DNA of 64,000 bases from Ulvibacterium marinum (lineage in GTDB: Bacteria > Bacteroidota > Bacteroidia > Flavobacteriales > Flavobacteriaceae). Position 1 is the stretch's first letter. Each line of letters begins with the position of its first letter. The position numbers were made by a program, and so were the translations under genes. Below the pieces are notes generated by a model. It did no database searches. It saw nothing but the letters and a program-made list of their open reading frames with translations, and was not told where the DNA came from. Shown one piece after another: positions 55,445 to 64,000 of this stretch. The stretch spans positions 186,001 through 250,000 of the forward strand of contig NZ_RBCJ01000002.1 in the NCBI RefSeq assembly GCF_003626755.1. The letters run 5' to 3'.

Positions 55445-57094
55445 ATGAAAAAAATTTATGGGTACATATGTATTTCAATCCTTATTCTTTCTTGTCAAGA
55501 AGAAAGAAAGGTGGAGAAGGCAACCGCCAAAAAACCAAATATTTTGTTTATTGCGGTTGATGACCTACGGCCAGAACTAGGTGCGTATGGATCCAAAATA
55601 GCAATAACTCCAAATTTGGATGCTCTGGCAAGTGATGGACTCCTATTTGAAAACGCGTATTGCCAGCAAGCTATTTGCAGTCCGTCTCGGGCAAGTCTGA
55701 TGACCGGGGCCCGACCGGAAACTATTGGAGTCATTGAAAACTATACCTATTTCCGTGATGCTAATCCTGATATCATAACATTGCCCCAACATTTTAGGAA
55801 CAACGGATATGAAACTGTTTATGCGGGAAAAATATACCATGGAAGATTTACGGATTCCGCACTTTCTTGGAGCCGACAGCCTGCCATTGACAAGGTCAAA
55901 TTTAAGAAGCCAAATTATCCTGGGGCCTATGCGCTCACGGAAAATCAAGAAATCTATAAAAAGAATCAAGCGGATATCCGGGCTAAATATAATAGTGTAA
56001 GTCACTATGCACTGGGTAGGGGACCAGCATATGAAAGTGCGGACGTTCCGGATCAAGCATATATAGACGGATATCATACCGAATTAGCCATAGCCACTTT
56101 AGGAGAATTGGTGGAGAATGACAATAAACCTTTCTTTTTGGGTCTGGGGTTTCGCTTACCACATCTTGATTGGAATGCACCAAAAAAGTACTGGGATTTA
56201 TACGACAGGGAAAAAATTCCCAGGGCCGAACAAGTGGAAGCACCTAAGGACGGTGCCGCTATGGGCCTACATGCTTCATTTGAGCTTCGCGTTCGGCATG
56301 GCATTCCCAAAAGTGGACCAATTGATGGTGAATTGGCCAAGACACTTAAGCATGCCTATTTGGCTTCCGTAAGTTATGTAGATGCCCAAATTGGAAAAAT
56401 GATTGCCGCCTTAGAGGAAAATGGGGTACGGGATAATACTATCATTATTGTTTGGAGTGATCATGGTTGGCATTTAGGCGATATGGGTGTCTGGGGCAAG
56501 GCGACCAATTATGAAATTACCACACGGGTACCTATGATGATATGGACCCCCGATATGCCAAAGGGAACTCGGGGCAAAAAAACGGATGCCTTGGTGGAAC
56601 TTATCGATATGTATCCCACTTTATCTGAATTAGCTGGCCTCAAAGCACCAGATCATTTAGAAGGACAAAGTTTTGTCCCCCTGATCGAAAACCCGGAAAA
56701 GGAATGGAAGAAAGCGGTGTTTAGCCAATTCCCCAGTCCCGCACTTCGTGAATGGGCCGCCAACCCTTTGACGGCAGAAATGCGGGAAACGTATTTTGGC
56801 CCTTTGATTGAGGAAGTGGAAGGACGAATTACAAAACAACAGGGCGATGCCTGGAATCGTGATTTTTTTGAGAATGATTTAATGGGGTATTCTATGCGTA
56901 CCGAACGATATCGCCTTATCGCTTGGAAAGATTATAAAAAACCTGAGACAAAACCTATTTATGTAGAGCTATTTGATCATCACTTGGATCCCAAGGAAAC
57001 AACAAACATAGCAAAAGAAAATCCGGGACTGGTACATCAATTGATTTCTCAAATGGAAGCTGGTTGGATGGGTAACCTGGCCAACATGGATTAA
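55445..57094 (+). CDS. S1-family sulfatase, iduronate-2-sulfatase-like (S1_7 type)
   Basis: A 549-residue lipoprotein (LILSC, Cys17). It has AVDDLRPELGAYG, the modification site C78-S-P-S-R, GKIYHGR and WSDHGWHLGD, the pattern of iduronate-2-sulfatase-like enzymes. In red-algal galactan loci that subfamily includes enzymes acting on sulfated galactose or anhydrogalactose units. The subfamily call is by eye. It follows the symporter by 25 bases and ends the operon. Confidence 0.92.
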   Translation: MKKIYGYICISILILSCQEERKVEKATAKKPNILFIAVDDLRPELGAYGSKIAITPNLDALASDGLLFENAYCQQAICSPSRASLMTGARPETIGVIENYTYFRDANPDIITLPQHFRNNGYETVYAGKIYHGRFTDSALSWSRQPAIDKVKFKKPNYPGAYALTENQEIYKKNQADIRAKYNSVSHYALGRGPAYESADVPDQAYIDGYHTELAIATLGELVENDNKPFFLGLGFRLPHLDWNAPKKYWDLYDREKIPRAEQVEAPKDGAAMGLHASFELRVRHGIPKSGPIDGELAKTLKHAYLASVSYVDAQIGKMIAALEENGVRDNTIIIVWSDHGWHLGDMGVWGKATNYEITTRVPMMIWTPDMPKGTRGKKTDALVELIDMYPTLSELAGLKAPDHLEGQSFVPLIENPEKEWKKAVFSQFPSPALREWAANPLTAEMRETYFGPLIEEVEGRITKQQGDAWNRDFFENDLMGYSMRTERYRLIAWKDYKKPETKPIYVELFDHHLDPKETTNIAKENPGLVHQLISQMEAGWMGNLANMD

Positions 57095-57244
57095 CATGCC
57101 CCAAATTTGATTACTGAAAATTTGTGTGGACTAAGAAACAATTTTGAGTACACTATTTTATCTTTAAACTGCCTTTATCAATATTAATTGGGGTAATTTG
57201 TTATTTTTAGATTGGGTGTTTGGAAAATAGTTTAAGCAAAAAAT

Positions 57245-58129
57245 ATGAAACTCACCTATAAACAAACCGAAAGAAAGCCCGAAAACTCCTTTCTGGTTCG
57301 GCAGGATCGAATGCCTTGTATAGAACAGGATTGGCATTTTCATAAGGAATTGGAACTTATTTACTTCATAAAAAGTTCTGGTACCCGATATGTGGGAAAT
57401 TCCATAGGTAATTTTGCTCCAGGAGAATTGTATCTTATTGGCAGCAATGTCCCCCACCTTTTTAGGAACAATAAAGAGTATTATTCGGACATGCTGGAGG
57501 ATGAGGCCGTTAATCTCGTTGTCATTAAATTTGAGAGTGAATTTCTAGGAACGGTTTTTTTGGATCTGGCCGAGACCAAAAAACTGCACGCACTTTTTCA
57601 AAAAGCCAATAGAGGGGTAAAATTTTCAAAGGCAGTAACACATCTGGTTCACAATTACATATTGGGAATGGTAGGCGATGAGGGATTGTCCAGAATCGTT
57701 AGTCTTTTAAAAATACTGGATATACTTTCCATAAGTGAGAATTATGTTCCTTTGTGTTCCGAGGTAATTATTAACAACTATAATCAGAATGAAAAAGACC
57801 GAATGGCCCGGGTCATTTCATTTCTAACTGAAAATTTTGATAGAAAAATAGAGTTGGACCAGGTGGCTTCCATCGCCTACATGACCCCGAATGCATTCTG
57901 CCGCTATTTTAAGAAAAGGACGAAGAAATCCTTTACGCAGTACCTGAATGAAATTCGTTTACGTCATGCTTGTAAGTTATTGATTGAAGGTGAGCTGCAA
58001 ATTTCTACCATTTGTTATCAATCGGGATTCAATACGATTACCAATTTTAATAGGCAATTTAAAACTTTGATGGGGGTAACGCCTTCCAATTATATGGAAA
58101 GGTATAGGAATGCCGCAGAATTGGTTTGA
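57245..58129 (+). CDS. AraC-family regulator with cupin sensor domain
   Basis: A 294-residue regulator with an N-terminal cupin (DWHFHKELELIYF, then GELYLIGSNVPHLFRNN) and a C-terminal double HTH (IELDQVASIAYMTPNAFCRYF, shown in part, then ISTICYQSGFNTITNFNRQFK). It is a clear paralog of the regulator at 32117-32965, including the H-x-H and SNxPH segments, so both may sense similar sugars. It sits between the sulfatase/GH127 operon and the sulfatase/GntP pair. Confidence 0.92.
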   Translation: MKLTYKQTERKPENSFLVRQDRMPCIEQDWHFHKELELIYFIKSSGTRYVGNSIGNFAPGELYLIGSNVPHLFRNNKEYYSDMLEDEAVNLVVIKFESEFLGTVFLDLAETKKLHALFQKANRGVKFSKAVTHLVHNYILGMVGDEGLSRIVSLLKILDILSISENYVPLCSEVIINNYNQNEKDRMARVISFLTENFDRKIELDQVASIAYMTPNAFCRYFKKRTKKSFTQYLNEIRLRHACKLLIEGELQISTICYQSGFNTITNFNRQFKTLMGVTPSNYMERYRNAAELV

Positions 58130-58394
58130 TTATCTTTTCCGATTACCTAAAACATATCTTTTTTGCTCTATTTTTATATTTTGGCGTCCCTAATTTTTCG
58201 ACCGAAGTATAGATTTATCATGGGTAAAATAGTGCTGGCTAAGGTTAATTTAGGTTCAGAATCCAATATGTTGAATGTGTACGTTTAGGAGGTTTTCACT
58301 TAGGTCGTCGCAAAACTGACCCACGGCATAGAAGAGATTTAATGATTGAATGAAACGGGAATTCCGAAATCAAATCGCATAACAAACAAAAAGA

Positions 58395-59993
58395 ATGAAT
58401 AAAACAAAGAAGAACACCGTGAGTATGAACGTCAAAAAACCAAAATGCTTCATTTTTAGTTCTTTATTGGCACTGGTCGGTATAATGGCCTGCAAGCAAC
58501 AAGAGAAGAGTGAAAAAGTTACAGAGAACGCAATTTCAAAACCAAACATCGTCATTATTTATGCTGATGATTTGGGCTATGGAGAAATGGGCGCCTATGG
58601 CGCCACCGAATTAAGTACGCCCAATTTGGATCAATTGGCCAAGAAGGGTCTGCGTTTCACCAAGGGTTATGCCTCTTCCGCTACCTGTACTCCTAGTAGG
58701 TATGCCTTGTTGACAGGGGTTTATCCTTGGCGTAACAAAAAAGCAAAGATCCTTCCAGGCACGGCTCCCTTAATTATAGATACGGCCCAGACCACTATTC
58801 CAAAAATGCTGAAAAGACAGGGCTATCACACCGGCATTGTCGGAAAATGGCATTTAGGGCTAGGAAACGGAAATGTAGATTGGAACAAACGGATTGCTCC
58901 AGGTCCAAATGAAGTCGGTTTTGACTACAGTAATATCTTGGCAGCCACTCAGGATAGGGTGCCCACGGTGTATATTGAAAATGGACATGTGGTGAATCTA
59001 GATCCCAATGACCCCATAGAAGTAGATTATGCTAAAAATTTCCCAGGGGAACCTACCGGGCTTGAAAATCCTGAAATGCTCAAAATGAAATGGCATCATG
59101 GGCATAATAATAGTATCGTCAATGGAATTCCCCGCATCGGTTTTATGAAAGGTGGAGAAGCGGCCAAATGGGTAGACGAAGATATGGCCGACTATTTTTT
59201 GGAAGAGGCCCAAAACTATGTAAAACAGTATAAAAATGCTCCATTCTTCCTGTATTATGCTTTACAGCAGCCACATGTACCGAGAACACCACATCCCAGG
59301 TTTGTTGGCAAATCCGGAATGGGGCCAAGGGGAGATGTTATTGCAGAGGCGGATTGGGTAATTGGTGAGTTCATAAAAACATTGGAGACCGAAGGATTGT
59401 TGGAGAACACCCTGATTATATTTTCCAGTGACAATGGCCCCGTGGTCAATGACGGATATTATGATGATTCCGTTGAAAAATTGGGAAATCACAAACCTGC
59501 CGGCAAGCTGAGGGGTGGAAAATACAGCTTGTTCGAGGCGGGAACCCGTGTACCATTTTTCACCTATTGGAAAGGGAAAATAAATCCTGGTGTTTCGGAT
59601 GCCCTGGTATCGCAGTTGGACTTGTTCTCGTCTCTGGCTTCATTGGTGGGAAGCAATGAAAGTACGGATGATAGCGAACAACTGTTGGATGTATTATTGG
59701 GCAAGAGCCAAAAGGGTAGGGGTGAGCTTGTGATAGAGGCCACTTCCCGAACTGCCTTTCGCAAAGGAGATTGGGCAATGATTCCACCGTACGAAGGTCC
59801 TGCAATAAATACACAAGTAAATATTGAATTAGCGAATGCGGATGAATACCAACTTTACAATTTGAAGGAAGATATTGGGCAGCAAAATAACCTGGCAAAA
59901 ACCGAGCCCGAAAAATTACAGGAGATGATTACAGCTTTTCAAGCCATTCGCGGTGATGGGGATTCGGAAATCGAACAACTAGAATTGAAATAG
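58395..59993 (+). CDS. S1-family sulfatase lipoprotein
   Basis: A 532-residue lipoprotein sulfatase (lipobox GIMAC, Cys33) with YADDLGYGEMGAYG, the modification site C98-T-P-S-R, GKWHLGLG and the C-terminal metal motif SSDNGPV. It is of the large arylsulfatase A-like kind. An internal Met at 58425 is a second possible start and gives a more typical signal length. The GntP gene follows after six bases, so sulfatase and permease are co-transcribed. The 265 bases upstream hold no gene and no convincing promoter. Confidence 0.92.
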   Translation: MNKTKKNTVSMNVKKPKCFIFSSLLALVGIMACKQQEKSEKVTENAISKPNIVIIYADDLGYGEMGAYGATELSTPNLDQLAKKGLRFTKGYASSATCTPSRYALLTGVYPWRNKKAKILPGTAPLIIDTAQTTIPKMLKRQGYHTGIVGKWHLGLGNGNVDWNKRIAPGPNEVGFDYSNILAATQDRVPTVYIENGHVVNLDPNDPIEVDYAKNFPGEPTGLENPEMLKMKWHHGHNNSIVNGIPRIGFMKGGEAAKWVDEDMADYFLEEAQNYVKQYKNAPFFLYYALQQPHVPRTPHPRFVGKSGMGPRGDVIAEADWVIGEFIKTLETEGLLENTLIIFSSDNGPVVNDGYYDDSVEKLGNHKPAGKLRGGKYSLFEAGTRVPFFTYWKGKINPGVSDALVSQLDLFSSLASLVGSNESTDDSEQLLDVLLGKSQKGRGELVIEATSRTAFRKGDWAMIPPYEGPAINTQVNIELANADEYQLYNLKEDIGQQNNLAKTEPEKLQEMITAFQAIRGDGDSEIEQLELK

Positions 59994-59999
59994 GGAAAC

Positions 60000-61301
60000 A
60001 TGACCGGACTGACCGTTTTAGTCTTCTGCATTGTTTTGCTCATTGTTGCTATCACGGTATTGAAAATACATCCCATCCCCGCTCTTTTAATTACGGGGCT
60101 TATTTTAGGATTGGCTTCGGGAAGTTCTGTGGAAGCGGTTACCGAAAGTCTATTAAGTGGTTTTGGCAATACCTTAAAATGGATAGGGCTTGTAATTCTC
60201 TTCGGAACCCTACTTGGCGAAATTCTTTCAGTGACCGGTGGAGCAGATGTTATAGCCGAGAGTATCATCAGGCTATTCGGAGTTAAAAATTTGCCTTTGG
60301 CCATGGCGGTCATTGGCTTCCTTGTGGGCATTCCTGTTTTTGTGGATGTCGCGTACCTAACATTATTGCCCACAATTACGGCCTTATCCAAAAAATCTGG
60401 TCATTCGGTACTGGTTTTGGGGCTATCCCTAGCCAGTAGCTTAACCGTGGCTCATGCGCTTATACCGCCAACACCGGGTCCATTGGCAGTAGCCGCAATA
60501 TTGGAAACCGATATCGGAGGGATGATTCCTTTCAATATAATAGTTGGTTTAACAGCGGTGGCCGGTGGACTGATTTGGATAAAACTCAATACGAAAAATC
60601 TTGTATTCCCAATTCCAGATTTGCGTTTGGAAACAGAAACAAAAAAGATTTCAATACAGGGGATAAGGCGTATCTTACCTTTTGTTTCTTTATTGATTCC
60701 TTTATTGTTAATGGGAATCGGCAATTTGTTTTCAGGGGAGAATCCTTTCATTACATTCATTAAGAATCCGGTCTGGGCACTTTTGATCGGGGTTGTTTTT
60801 GCCCTACCCCTTCTAGAAAAAAAAGAATTTTCAAAAAAGTTGAATGATTATTTTCAAACTTCCGGTGCCAAATCGGCAACGGTTATATTAATTACCGGGA
60901 CAGGAGGAGCGTTCGGTCAGGTTATCAAGGATACGGAAGTAGTAAACATGCTGCTACCAGATACCGGAGGACTCGAGGCTGTTGGTATTGTCCTCCCATT
61001 TTTACTGAGTTTTATGTTCACCACGGTGACAGGTTCTATTACGGTTTCCTTGATAACCACTGCTTCCATTATGGCTCCCATGGTCGCCAATGGAACACTC
61101 CCAGCAGAATTTACAGCGGCTGCCATTGGAGCTGGTTCCCTTGGCATTATACATGTAAACAGCAGTTTTTTCTGGTTGTTTAAAGAAGTACATGAGGCAG
61201 GGACTTCCAAACTTTTAAGAACTTTTAGTGTACTTACCGCAATTGTGGCAATCTCTGGAGGGTTGATGGTTTTTTTCCTATACCTATTGGATACACCTTA
61301 A
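60000..61301 (+). CDS. GntP-family sugar-acid permease
   Basis: A 433-residue, highly hydrophobic transporter of the gluconate:proton symporter family, about 12 helices. Typical segments are IHPIPALLITGLILG at the start, GIPVFVDVAYL, AHALIPPTPGPLAVA and TGTGGAFGQVI with the conserved Gly-rich turn. GntP members carry gluconate and other aldonates rather than neutral sugars. Together with a sulfatase six bases upstream, this suggests uptake of a sugar acid arising from the galactan, perhaps by extracytoplasmic oxidation (inference). Confidence 0.92.
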   Translation: MTGLTVLVFCIVLLIVAITVLKIHPIPALLITGLILGLASGSSVEAVTESLLSGFGNTLKWIGLVILFGTLLGEILSVTGGADVIAESIIRLFGVKNLPLAMAVIGFLVGIPVFVDVAYLTLLPTITALSKKSGHSVLVLGLSLASSLTVAHALIPPTPGPLAVAAILETDIGGMIPFNIIVGLTAVAGGLIWIKLNTKNLVFPIPDLRLETETKKISIQGIRRILPFVSLLIPLLLMGIGNLFSGENPFITFIKNPVWALLIGVVFALPLLEKKEFSKKLNDYFQTSGAKSATVILITGTGGAFGQVIKDTEVVNMLLPDTGGLEAVGIVLPFLLSFMFTTVTGSITVSLITTASIMAPMVANGTLPAEFTAAAIGAGSLGIIHVNSSFFWLFKEVHEAGTSKLLRTFSVLTAIVAISGGLMVFFLYLLDTP

Positions 61302-61916
61302 ACCGTTAGGAAAGATTTACTTCGGACTATTCTAACTCTCATTATTAGTTGCTCTACCCTTGGTTAAAATAATACTGGTACAGGTTATTCTCTGCATAGG
61401 TCATGGAATGATCAAAACATATCTTGCCACTATTATAAGTCATAATATGGAAGAGTTTTTTTTCGATATGGATTTAAAATTTACATCTTCTGATCAATTT
61501 AGGAACAAAATCATATGTGATAGCTTTCAAATCATATGTTTCCTTGATACCGACTATATCTATAAATCTTTGTTGTGAGTATAGTAAGGTGCTTAATGAC
61601 GCTATCAATGGACCAAAGGGAGTCTGTAAATAATCTGGACATGATGCAAAGGAACAAGATCAAATTTGAAATCGAAGGACCAAAAGGTTTAACGGTCTTC
61701 AGGTATTTTTTTGCCCTTGTCTAGTTTTAGTCTAGTTGTATTAACATTCAAAACAATGCGATATTCCTATTTTTCACACCAGTTAATTGAAATCATGGCA
61801 ATGAAATGCTCCAACAATTGTCAAGTAAGTAATGAACCAGATGTCTGGAAAGCAAGGTAACATTTAATTTTTAATTCATTCAAAACTCGAACTTTTTCAA
61901 CTTAAACTTAAACCAA
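61302..61916 (+). other. 615-base gap before the SusC gene
   Basis: I see no convincing gene here. The only open frame of note (61360-61578, 72 codons) starts with TTG and has no recognisable features. The gap holds an 11-base direct repeat at 61508-61518 and 61529-61539 (see separate entry) and a second, shorter tandem repeat at 61719-61737. It likely contains the promoter of the SusC gene, but no clean TAnnTTTG was found. Confidence 0.6.
61508..61539 (+). repeat. Direct repeat AAATCATATGT, 21-base spacing (possible operator)
   Basis: Two exact copies of AAATCATATGT start at 61508 and 61529, exactly 21 bases apart, i.e. two helical turns on the same face. This spacing is that of the paired half-sites bound by AraC-type double-HTH regulators. 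It lies about 380 bases upstream of the SusC start. The repeat is AT-rich, so chance is not excluded. Confidence 0.4.
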
Positions 61917-64000
61917 ATGATTATGAAAAAACAGTTTTTTAAAGTTTTGGGGAAATTCCTATTAACGGGGATTTTTCTCATTTGCTTTGGGCTTCAACAA
62001 TTGTATGCCCAGCAGACTATCACGGGAACCGTGACGGACGAGAACGGCCAAGGTATCCCAGGTGCCAACATTGTAGTACAAGGAACAACAAATGGCGTAG
62101 TAACCGATTTTGACGGAAACTTTAATATAGAAGCAGATTCCGATGATGTATTGGTATTATCCTATTTGGGTTATGCCACTCAAAATGTTCCGGTCGGAAA
62201 CCAAACTACTATAGCCATCCAAATGGCTCCAGATGCAGCGCAACTGGATGAAGTGGTCGTTATTGGTTATGGTACTTCTAGAAGAAAAGATCTTACGGGT
62301 GCTGTAGCAAGTGTATCTGCCGAGTCTTTTGAAAACCAACCGGTAACAAGGGTGGATGAAGCTTTACAAGGTAGAGCTGCCGGTGTTAGTGTTGCGAGAG
62401 CTAACGGTGCTCCCGGAGGTGGTATTAAAGTGCGTATTAGAGGGGTAAACTCCATTACCGGAAACAACGATCCCCTAGTGGTGGTCGATGGTATTATTGG
62501 AGGTGACCTTAGTACGCTTAATCCAAATGACATTGAAAACCTGCAAGTATTGAAAGATGCTTCCGCTACTGCCATTTATGGGGTTAGAGGTTCCAACGGG
62601 GTTATTCTTGTTTCCACAAAAAAAGGGTCTGGTAAAGCTAAAGTTAATGTGAATTATTTTACTGCGATTTCAGAAGTACCCGATTTTCTTCCAACTCTGG
62701 CAGATAATGTTGGAGACTTTGCCAGAATTGAAAATATTAGAAAGTTGAGTATTGGTCAAAATCCTACGTTTACGGATGCCGAGATTGCAGGTTTTGATGC
62801 TAATGGAGGGACCTTATATCAAGATGAAATCTTTAAGACCGGTATAAGCGAAAACTTACAAATTTCTTTTAGCGGATCCGAAGGTAAACTGCGTTATTTC
62901 TTATCTGGAAACTACAGAGACGAGGAAGGTATCGTAATTAACACAGGATATCAACAATTATCAGTTAGGTCTAATATAGAAGCACAAATTACTGACAAAT
63001 TGAAGATAGGTGTTAACATTTATGGTAGTCATGGCGAATGGAAAAACAACTTTCAATCCTTTGGAAATGGGCAAGGAAGTTTGGTTGCCAAAGCCTTGAC
63101 TTGGGATCCTACAACCCCGGTTTTTGATGAAAACGGAGATTATAACAGGCGTTCAACAAGAGGGATTGCCTCTCTAAACTTGAATCCTGTGTTAACTTTA
63201 AACGAAAGTGATTTTCAGGACATACAAAAACTCTTAAACGCTACATTAAACGTAACCTATAATATCACAAATAATTTCTCATATCAACTAGTGGCAGGTA
63301 CTACTTCAAACGATTATAATGTTCAAAGATATGCAGTTGAAGGGCCAAACGATACTCCGGACGCTATCTTTAGAAATGATAAGGACACTTTCTTCCAAGT
63401 GAGCAACATCTTTACCTGGCAAAAGGTATTTAACGAAAAACATGATGTAACGTTAACAGGGGTTCAGGAATATTCCAATCAAAAGAATGTTTTCAATAGG
63501 TTTACCGCGAATGACCTTATTTTACCTAACGGGTACTACTTTGCCGAGACAGCTGGAGGATTTGAAATTGGGAATAATTTTGAAGAACGTGAGTTACAGT
63601 CCTATATGCTGAGAGCAGTGTATACCCTTGACAACAATCTGTCCATTACGGCTACGGGGCGTTATGACGGAACATCAGTTTTTAGACCGGGTAACAAATG
63701 GGGGTTCTTCCCATCTATTGCTGCCGGGTATACATTGAATAGTATTGTTGATAACTCGGCCTTCCTAAGCAACCTTAAGATAAGGGCTGGTTGGGGACAA
63801 GTGGGTAATCAGGGTGTTGATACATATGGAACCTTTGCCAATTTGGGTACGAATGCGTATTCCTATGATGGAGGAACTCAAGTAACAGGTTCTGAAATTG
63901 TTGGTTTTGCCAATCCAGACCTTACCTGGGAGACCACTACGCAGACCAACATAGGTATTGATCTTGGGTTTAATGAAGGTAGGGGCAATTTGAGTGTAGA
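61917..64000 (+). CDS. SusC-type TonB-dependent outer-membrane transporter, 3' truncated
   Basis: The frame from the ATG at 61917 is open to the end of the window (694 full codons), so the gene continues outside. A signal peptide (ending QQLYAQ), a CarboxypepD-regulatory-like domain (TITGTVTDENGQGIPGANI), the SusC-type TonB box region (LDEVVVIGYGT) and the plug domain (VTRVDEALQGRAAGV, DPLVVVDG, LKDASATAIYG) are in the expected order, followed by the start of the beta-barrel. It imports large oligosaccharides and should be followed by a SusD gene just beyond the window. A second Met at 61923 is an alternative start. Confidence 0.96.
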   Translation, partial: MIMKKQFFKVLGKFLLTGIFLICFGLQQLYAQQTITGTVTDENGQGIPGANIVVQGTTNGVVTDFDGNFNIEADSDDVLVLSYLGYATQNVPVGNQTTIAIQMAPDAAQLDEVVVIGYGTSRRKDLTGAVASVSAESFENQPVTRVDEALQGRAAGVSVARANGAPGGGIKVRIRGVNSITGNNDPLVVVDGIIGGDLSTLNPNDIENLQVLKDASATAIYGVRGSNGVILVSTKKGSGKAKVNVNYFTAISEVPDFLPTLADNVGDFARIENIRKLSIGQNPTFTDAEIAGFDANGGTLYQDEIFKTGISENLQISFSGSEGKLRYFLSGNYRDEEGIVINTGYQQLSVRSNIEAQITDKLKIGVNIYGSHGEWKNNFQSFGNGQGSLVAKALTWDPTTPVFDENGDYNRRSTRGIASLNLNPVLTLNESDFQDIQKLLNATLNVTYNITNNFSYQLVAGTTSNDYNVQRYAVEGPNDTPDAIFRNDKDTFFQVSNIFTWQKVFNEKHDVTLTGVQEYSNQKNVFNRFTANDLILPNGYYFAETAGGFEIGNNFEERELQSYMLRAVYTLDNNLSITATGRYDGTSVFRPGNKWGFFPSIAAGYTLNSIVDNSAFLSNLKIRAGWGQVGNQGVDTYGTFANLGTNAYSYDGGTQVTGSEIVGFANPDLTWETTTQTNIGIDLGFNEGRGNLSV

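Noticed and set aside
61360-61578. 72-codon open frame before the SusC gene
   Set aside because: Starts with TTG, no recognisable motif, AT-rich spacer sequence. More likely non-coding.
1-64000. tRNA, rRNA, CRISPR arrays, insertion sequences or prophage genes
   Set aside because: None recognised by eye. No transposase-like or integrase-like protein is among the open frames, and no regularly spaced repeat array is seen.

Overview
The window looks like part of a marine Bacteroidetes (Flavobacteriaceae) genome. The evidence is an AT-leaning sequence without clear Shine-Dalgarno signals, two good TAnnTTTG-type -7 boxes, a SusC-type TonB-dependent transporter, a hybrid two-component sensor/AraC regulator, many lipoprotein signal peptides, and eight S1-type sulfatases. 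It is one large polysaccharide utilization locus. The best-supported substrate is a sulfated, partly methylated red-algal galactan (agar/porphyran type). This rests on a GH16 enzyme with an agarase/porphyranase-like C-terminus, a GH117 anhydrogalactosidase, a P450 demethylase set of the kind that acts on 6-O-methyl-galactose, and an apparently complete L-galactose catabolic route. An anhydrogalactose operon ending in a DgoK-type kinase and a KDPG/KDPGal aldolase also fits 3,6-anhydro-D-galactose (carrageenan), so a mixed or hybrid galactan is possible.

Layout. (1) 1-6593, plus: the 3' part of a hybrid two-component regulator, then two sulfatases. (2) 6701-18511, mostly plus: a Tat-type Gfo/Idh/MocA protein, an AraC regulator on the minus strand, then a PSD1/DUF1549-DUF1501-beta-propeller block and two sulfatases. 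(3) 18553-31956, minus: a ten-gene run with GH28, sulfatase, FucP-type permease, SDR, lactonase, GH29, tagaturonate reductase, altronate dehydratase, L-galactonate dehydrogenase and GH29. This converts L-galactose to 2-keto-3-deoxygluconate. An AraC regulator (32117-32965, minus) lies upstream. (4) 33187-38880, plus: P450, ferredoxin, ferredoxin reductase, zinc alcohol dehydrogenase, esterase and a phytanoyl-CoA-dioxygenase-like protein, an oxidative demethylation island. (5) 38894-41308, minus: GH16 and a third GH29. (6) 41598-45780, plus: cycloisomerase, aldehyde dehydrogenase, kinase and aldolase with overlapping ends, for 3,6-anhydrogalactose. (7) 45946-50160, plus: an exported FAD oxidoreductase, an exported protein with a covalent-FMN attachment motif, and GH117. 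(8) 50294-57094, plus: sulfatase, GH127, sugar-proton symporter, sulfatase. (9) 57245-61301, plus: AraC regulator, sulfatase, GntP-family permease. (10) 61917-64000, plus: the 5' part of a SusC-type transporter that runs off the window.

Working model (inference). SusC imports oligosaccharides. Lipoprotein sulfatases remove sulfate, and GH16, GH29, GH117, GH127 and GH28 cut glycosidic links. The permeases bring in monosaccharides or aldonates, the P450 removes O-methyl groups, and three catabolic branches feed 2-keto-3-deoxy sugar acids to an aldolase. No sulfatase-maturing enzyme, SusD partner or KDG kinase is visible here. The most intriguing unexplained part is the exported FAD/FMN pair at 45946-48863, which suggests a periplasmic redox step in galactan breakdown. 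The Tat-exported PSD1/DUF1501/propeller block at 6701-15053 is second.
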